From: DAOVDI01 sp965373045
GTDB taxonomy: Bacteria; Acidobacteriota; Aminicenantia; Aminicenantales; Aminicenantaceae
Length of the DNA stretch: 10,730 nt
Assembly: GCA_965373045.1 (NCBI GenBank)
Contig: CBDVEQ010000087.1
Span: 1 to 10,730, forward strand
Reading direction: 5' to 3'
A program made the position numbers and the translations under genes. The notes beneath the pieces are model-generated. The model searched no databases, had not been told where the DNA came from, and worked only from the letters and a program-made list of their open reading frames with translations. This document shows, one piece after another, positions 7,637 to 10,730 of this stretch. Numbering within the stretch: position 1 is the first letter of the stretch; each line of letters starts with the position of its first letter.

Positions 7637-7668
7637 GGTTCAACGATTCGAGGATTCTAGGGTTCGAG
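7637..7668 (+). repeat. Four-unit octamer array (consensus GRTTCRAG)
   Basis: There are four consecutive 8-nt units: 7637-7644, 7645-7652, 7653-7660 and 7661-7668. They are directly followed by an 18-nt A-rich tail (7669-7686) that is identical to the tail after the array at 10503-10534. Confidence 0.8.
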
Positions 7669-7684
7669 TGAAAAGAAAAGATAG

Positions 7685-7785
7685 AAAGAGTTCGTTGGAT
7701 TCACTGAGCTTATTGGGTTTATTGAGTTAAATCTAATTTAAATAACTCAAAGAACACAACGAACCCAATAAACTCAACAAACTTT
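7685..7785. repeat. Long imperfect inverted repeat built of 9-nt units
   Basis: The left arm (7685-7729) and right arm (7743-7785) are inverted copies. By hand alignment roughly 28 of 39 core positions match, and most differences are transitions. Each arm is itself four degenerate 9-nt units (about TTYRTTGRG). The loop is about 13 nt. No T-run follows, so this does not look like a simple terminator. Confidence 0.65.
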
Positions 7786-7790
7786 TCTTT

Positions 7791-7857
7791 ACTTCGATAG
7801 ATTTCTATGGACTTCGGCAGACTTTTTTCGTTAACGAGAGTAACGAGATAACGAGAC
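7791..7857 (+). repeat. Decamer array followed by AACGAGA array
   Basis: Four 10-nt units occupy 7791-7830 (pattern about AYTTCKNNRG, the last unit degenerate). Three 8-9-nt units with core TAACGAGA follow at 7832-7857. The AACGAGA core also occurs, inverted, before dxr at 5791-5808. Confidence 0.6.
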
Positions 7858-7871
7858 AAAAGGAAAAAAAC

Positions 7872-8114
7872 ATGTGTTTAGGTATCCCAGCAAAAATCAT
7901 ATTTATCGATAAAACAAAAAAAGGGAAAGTCGATTACCTTGGGACAAAGGTCAAAGCTAATTTTGTCCTTCTGGATGATGCCAAAGTTGGCGATTGGGTC
8001 ATCATTCACGCCGGCTATGCTATTTCCTCGCTCATCGAAGAAGAAGCTCAAGAAACTTTAGAGATGCTGAGAGAATTATCGGAAGAGTCGAATAGAGAGA
8101 GCCAGAGCAAATAA
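7872..8114 (+). CDS. hypC: HypC/HybG/HupF family hydrogenase maturation chaperone
   Basis: HypC is a small chaperone that, with HypD, carries iron while CO and cyanide ligands are added, and then delivers the Fe(CN)2CO group to the hydrogenase large-subunit precursor. The 80-residue length and the N-terminus MCLGIPAKI are typical. C2 is the essential residue exposed after removal of Met. The body VDYLGTKVKANFVLLDDAKVG followed by DWVIIHAGYAIS matches the OB-like fold of the family. The start is supported by AAAAGGA at 7857-7863, 8 nt before the ATG. It is the first gene of hypCDE and lies 26 nt before hypD. hypA, hypB and hypF are not in the window. Confidence 0.95.
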   Translation: MCLGIPAKIIFIDKTKKGKVDYLGTKVKANFVLLDDAKVGDWVIIHAGYAISSLIEEEAQETLEMLRELSEESNRESQSK

Positions 8115-8140
8115 ACGTTTTACGACTATCCGGACCCATC

Positions 8141-9247
8141 ATGAACACGTACAGAGATAAAAACGTTATAAAAGGCCTTCTTCACAAGATCCGGGAAAAA
8201 GCAGCTCATATAAAAGAGCCATTGAACATCATGGAGGTATGCGGCACACATACAATGACCATCCACAAATACGGGCTGAAACAGCTTCTTGACGAGGTTG
8301 GAGTCCGTATGCTGTCAGGCCCGGGCTGTCCTGTATGTATCACCCCCAATGCCTTGCATGAAGCTGCTATTGATCTTGTCAGCACAAGATCTGATCTTTT
8401 CCTTGCTACATTCGGGGATATGACCCGTGTTCCCACAGGGAAAGACTCCCTTCAGACGGCGATCCCGGCCGAGGGATCCCGTGTACAGATCGTCTACTCA
8501 CCTGAGGAGTCCCTGGATCTGGCAAGACAAAACCCGGACAAAGAAGTTGTGTTCTTTGGTGTCGGTTTCGAGACTACCATCCCTTCCATAGCTCTCTCTG
8601 CAAAGGCTGCATATGAGGAAAAGTTGGATAACTATTCCATCCTCTCTGCTTTGTGGATCATCCCGCCACCCCTGAAAGCTTTGCTTGAAGCAAAGGACAC
8701 TAATATTCATGGTTTTCTATATCCAGGTCATGTCAGCGCCATAATCGGGGAAGAACCTTATCAATTCATCCCCCAAGAGTACGGCCTGCCCGGCGCGGTT
8801 ACAGGATTTGAACCTGTGGACGTCCTTCTAGGTATCAACAATATTCTGGATCAAACAAGATCAGGAGAACCGGTAGTAGCCAATGAATACGCCCGCGTTG
8901 TCCGGCCGGAGGGAAATCCCCTCGCATGCAAGATCATGGACGAACTTCTGGAAACAAAGGATGCTGTTTGGAGGGGACTGGGAAAGATCCCTGCAAGCGG
9001 ATTGACTTTAAGACAAACTTATGCTGCTTATGACGCTGAACAAAAATATGGTCTGCTGATCCAAAGCGAAAGCGGAGACCTGCCAGGCTGCCGCTGCGGA
9101 GAGGTTCTCAAAGGAATTATATCCCCGCCTGAGTGCCCCATGTTCGGCAAAGAGTGCACTCCGGATTCTCCTCACGGCCCATGTATGGTCTCTTTTGAAG
9201 GCTCCTGCCTTTCTTATTACAAGTATTCATCCCGCTTACGGCGATAA
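8141..9247 (+). CDS. hypD: Hydrogenase formation protein HypD
   Basis: HypD is the iron-sulfur scaffold on which, together with HypC, the Fe(CN)2CO unit of NiFe-hydrogenase is assembled. The 368-residue product has all the family blocks: MEVCGTHTMTIHKYGL with C34, GPGCPVCITP with C63 and C66, GVGFETTIP (140-148), PGHVSAIIG (195-203) and GFEPVDVLLGI (222-232). The C-terminal cysteine-rich region has C317, C319, C332, C339, C348 and C356, which includes the four [4Fe-4S] ligands. It follows hypC by 26 nt, without a strong ribosome site. The TAA stop is at 9245-9247. An ATG at 9253, just 5 nt later, begins with the same codons as hypE but leads into an apparently inserted segment. Confidence 0.97.
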   Translation: MNTYRDKNVIKGLLHKIREKAAHIKEPLNIMEVCGTHTMTIHKYGLKQLLDEVGVRMLSGPGCPVCITPNALHEAAIDLVSTRSDLFLATFGDMTRVPTGKDSLQTAIPAEGSRVQIVYSPEESLDLARQNPDKEVVFFGVGFETTIPSIALSAKAAYEEKLDNYSILSALWIIPPPLKALLEAKDTNIHGFLYPGHVSAIIGEEPYQFIPQEYGLPGAVTGFEPVDVLLGINNILDQTRSGEPVVANEYARVVRPEGNPLACKIMDELLETKDAVWRGLGKIPASGLTLRQTYAAYDAEQKYGLLIQSESGDLPGCRCGEVLKGIISPPECPMFGKECTPDSPHGPCMVSFEGSCLSYYKYSSRLRR

Positions 9248-9252
9248 TTTTT

Positions 9253-9387
9253 ATGAATAATACAAATCCATTGGATTATTCACGGGCCGATATGCACGGC
9301 GCGGCGTATGAAGCCGTATTCATATACTGCGAATGCGCCGCAACAAAGCAGATCGGCTTGCCCGTAGGGGAAAATGCAACGGCTTAG
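9253..9387 (+). CDS. Small ORF (44 aa), doubtful; starts with a duplicate of the hypE 5' end
   Basis: This ORF opens 5 nt after the hypD stop and reads MNNT before diverging; the same four residues begin the hypE reading from 9490. It runs through the hairpin region and ends at TAG 9385-9387. I recognise no family. Two cysteines (IYCECAA) and no membrane segment are visible. It has no good ribosome site of its own but could be reached by re-initiation after hypD. The simplest view is that it is the original hypE start read into an insert, rather than a functional gene. Confidence 0.3.
   Translation: MNNTNPLDYSRADMHGAAYEAVFIYCECAATKQIGLPVGENATA
9282..9365. other. Nested hairpin, possible structured RNA or palindromic element
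   Basis: Perfectly complementary segments nest in order: ACGGG 9282-9286 with CCCGT 9361-9365, CCGAT 9287-9291 with ATCGG 9352-9356, GCGGCG 9301-9306 with CGCCGC 9336-9341, and TATGAA 9307-9312 with TTCATA 9319-9324. Small internal loops separate them. I do not recognise a known riboswitch or RNA family. Confidence 0.5.
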
Positions 9388-9489
9388 ATTAGATGTTTTA
9401 CAAGTGGAGATGTTTGAATCAGGATGTTTGAAAAAATCGACAGACAGAGCTTCAATCATTGAATTTATACTTGTGTGCCGTCGAATTTT

Positions 9490-10491
9490 ATGAATAATAC
9501 AATTATGGATAGGGTTAGCCTCGAGCTAGGAAGCGGCGGAAAAATGATGCGCGATTTTATCGCGGAACACATCCTGGGGACCTTCCACAATCCTCTTCTG
9601 GATTCGCTTTCGGATTCAGCCCATCTGCCGGGAGAGATCGCGTTTACAACGGACAGCTATGTGGTTCATCCAATCTTTTTTCCTGGAGGTGACATCGGCA
9701 CCCTCTGTGTGAACGGAACAGTCAACGACCTTATTGTATCGGGCGCAGAGCCCAAATATCTGTCCCTTTCATTCATCCTTGAGGAAGGCTTTTTATGGGA
9801 CGAGCTTAAAACTGTCCTGGATTCCATAAAGCAAGCTGCCAAGAAAGCAGGGGTAGTTATCGCCACCGGCGATACCAAGGTCGTTAGACGCGGCCAGGGT
9901 GATAAAATATACATCAACACATCCGGGATCGGAACCATAATAGGACATCCGAAAATAGAAAAGATCAAACCAGGCGACAAAATCATAGTCACGGGAACAC
10001 TTGGAGAGCACAGCCTCGCAGTAATGCTGGCCCGGGGGGATTTCGGCCTTGAATCCGAGGCAATAAGTGACTGCGCTCCTCTGAACTTTCTTCTCCCATA
10101 CTGGAAGAATGGGGCCTTTTGGATGCGGGATATCACCCGGGGAGGCCTGGCAACCGTGCTTTCGGAACTGGCGGAAAAACTTCCATATTCGGTCATAATC
10201 GAGGAAGATGCCGTTCCCCTCTCTGATGCTGTTCGTGGTGCAACAGAGCTTCTGGGGATCGATCCTCTGTTCCTTGCTTGTGAAGGCAGGGCTGTTCTTG
10301 TCGTTCCCAAGGATCAGGCAGATAAGATCCTGGAAAATATCCGGAAAGACAAACTGGGAGAAACAGCCTCTATTATCGGTGAAGTGGAAAACAAGACCGG
10401 TAAAGCAGGAGAGGTCTTCCTGTCCACACTATCAGGGGGGCTGCGTCTTCTTGAACCCCTGACCTCCGAACTCCTTCCCCGGATATGTTGA
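9490..10491 (+). CDS. hypE: Hydrogenase expression/formation protein HypE
   Basis: HypE is a PurM/AIR-synthase-like enzyme. It takes a carbamoyl group from HypF onto its C-terminal cysteine, dehydrates it with ATP to a thiocyanate, and donates cyanide to HypCD. Seen here: GSGGKMM near the N-terminus, FTTDSYVVHPIFFPGGDIG, NGTVNDLIVSGA, the ATP-binding ATGDTKVV and MRDITRGGLATVLSELA blocks, and the required C-terminal PRIC ending in Cys. The exact start is unclear. GTG 9475, ATG 9490 (333 aa) and ATG 9505 (328 aa, giving MDRVSLELGSGG, which fits homologues best) are all possible, and none has a clear ribosome site. I list 9490 because this ATG is duplicated beyond hypD and would lie 5 nt after the hypD stop without the intervening segment. 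Confidence 0.93.
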   Translation: MNNTIMDRVSLELGSGGKMMRDFIAEHILGTFHNPLLDSLSDSAHLPGEIAFTTDSYVVHPIFFPGGDIGTLCVNGTVNDLIVSGAEPKYLSLSFILEEGFLWDELKTVLDSIKQAAKKAGVVIATGDTKVVRRGQGDKIYINTSGIGTIIGHPKIEKIKPGDKIIVTGTLGEHSLAVMLARGDFGLESEAISDCAPLNFLLPYWKNGAFWMRDITRGGLATVLSELAEKLPYSVIIEEDAVPLSDAVRGATELLGIDPLFLACEGRAVLVVPKDQADKILENIRKDKLGETASIIGEVENKTGKAGEVFLSTLSGGLRLLEPLTSELLPRIC

Positions 10492-10730
10492 AAGAAAGAT
10501 AGGGTTCAAGGATTCAAGGGGTCGAGGGTTCGAGTGAAAAGAAAAGATAGAAGAATCTATTAAAGTCGTTGAAATCGAAGAAGGCCAAAGAACAAGAGAG
10601 AGGATTCAAGGGGTCAAGTAAAAGAATAAGAGGCCAAAGGTGAAAGGCCAAAGGCCAATGCAAAATAGGCCCAAGGCTAAAAGCAGCTTAGCCCAAAGTC
10701 ATTTAATTTACGTCATTCCCGTGGAAACGG
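10492..10730. repeat. Repeat-rich noncoding region after hypE
   Basis: This contains a four-unit octamer array (10503-10534) and its 18-nt tail (10535-10552), TCGAAGAAGGCCAAAG (10575-10590), two further octamers (10603-10618), four degenerate GGCCAAA heptamers (10632-10659), a small hairpin (GGCTAA 10675-10680 with TTAGCC 10688-10693) and part of a TTCCCG palindrome (10710-10730). I see no gene and no clear terminator for the hyp genes. Confidence 0.75.

Larger units (their letters stand above)
7559..7871. other. Divergent intergenic region between uppS and hypC
   Basis: This 313-nt space contains, in plus-strand order, the uppS promoter (read leftward), a four-unit octamer array with a shared 18-nt tail, a long imperfect inverted repeat made of 9-nt units, four 10-nt units (7791-7830), three AACGAGA units (7832-7857) and the hypC ribosome site. 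I see no convincing -35/-10 pair for hypC and no additional coding region. Confidence 0.7.
9250..9502. mobile_element. Putative insertion between hypD and hypE flanked by a 16-nt direct repeat
   Basis: TTTATGAATAATACAA occurs at 9250-9265 and again at 9487-9502, 237 nt apart, bracketing about 221 nt of noncoding sequence. Removing one copy and the interior would put the hypE ATG 5 nt after the hypD stop, the tight spacing expected for these genes. The interior starts with a 13-nt palindrome (9265-9277) and holds a nested hairpin (9282-9365). No transposase or long terminal inverted repeats are seen, so it could be a miniature palindromic element or a local duplication. Confidence 0.5.

Noticed and set aside
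7637..7857. CRISPR array
   Set aside because: The units are 8-10 nt, contiguous and degenerate, with no unique spacers and no cas genes nearby.
9666..10310. 214-codon open frame on the minus strand inside hypE
   Set aside because: It lies opposite the well-supported hypE frame; its product has no recognisable motif and is rich in Ser, Arg and Pro, as is usual for antisense shadows.
10503..10534. GGTTCGA motifs suggesting a tRNA T-loop
   Set aside because: These are units of the octamer array; no acceptor stem, anticodon arm or CCA-type end can be formed around them.
10675..10693. Rho-independent terminator after hypE
   Set aside because: The stem is only 6 bp and there is no T-run after it; it lies almost 190 nt past the stop.

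Overview
The window comes from a bacterium of Gram-negative type. It uses the MEP (non-mevalonate) isoprenoid pathway and has NiFe-hydrogenase maturation genes, which points to anaerobic or hydrogen-linked metabolism. The phylum cannot be fixed from the sequence. The compact isoprenoid/envelope operon and the intergenic spaces full of short degenerate repeats would fit an environmental or candidate-phylum genome (an Omnitrophota-like or Desulfobacterota-like bacterium is a guess).

Layout: (1) 1-900, plus strand: the 3' part of a D-2-hydroxyacid dehydrogenase gene, cut by the window edge. (2) 913-7558, minus strand: a classical operon transcribed uppS -> cdsA -> dxr -> rseP -> [four-helix-bundle gene] -> ispG -> larE. 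It makes and uses polyprenyl and phospholipid precursors: Dxr and IspG for isoprenoid units, UppS for undecaprenyl diphosphate, CdsA for CDP-diacylglycerol, and RseP for intramembrane proteolysis. The last gene, larE, is a sulfur-insertion enzyme of nickel-pincer cofactor synthesis and overlaps ispG by 4 nt. A sigma70-type promoter with perfect consensus boxes and spacing lies directly before uppS and predicts a nearly leaderless transcript. (3) 7559-7871: divergent intergenic region with several kinds of short tandem repeats and a long imperfect hairpin. (4) 7872-10491, plus strand: hypC-hypD-hypE, which build the Fe(CN)2CO part of the NiFe-hydrogenase active site. hypD and hypE are separated by about 240 nt that are flanked by a 16-nt direct repeat and contain a strong nested hairpin, which looks like an insertion. 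(5) 10492-10730: repeat-rich noncoding end.

The unusual content is in the spaces. A small four-helix-bundle (23S rRNA IVS protein-like) gene inside the operon is enclosed by an inverted pair of four-unit octamer arrays, like a 23S rRNA intervening sequence but outside rRNA. The same octamer array, again with four units, recurs twice more and is followed both times by an identical 18-nt tail. Arrays with 7-, 9- and 10-nt periods fill the other gaps, and two distant intergenic regions share several repeat modules. The hypD-hypE insert is the other candidate for an undescribed element.
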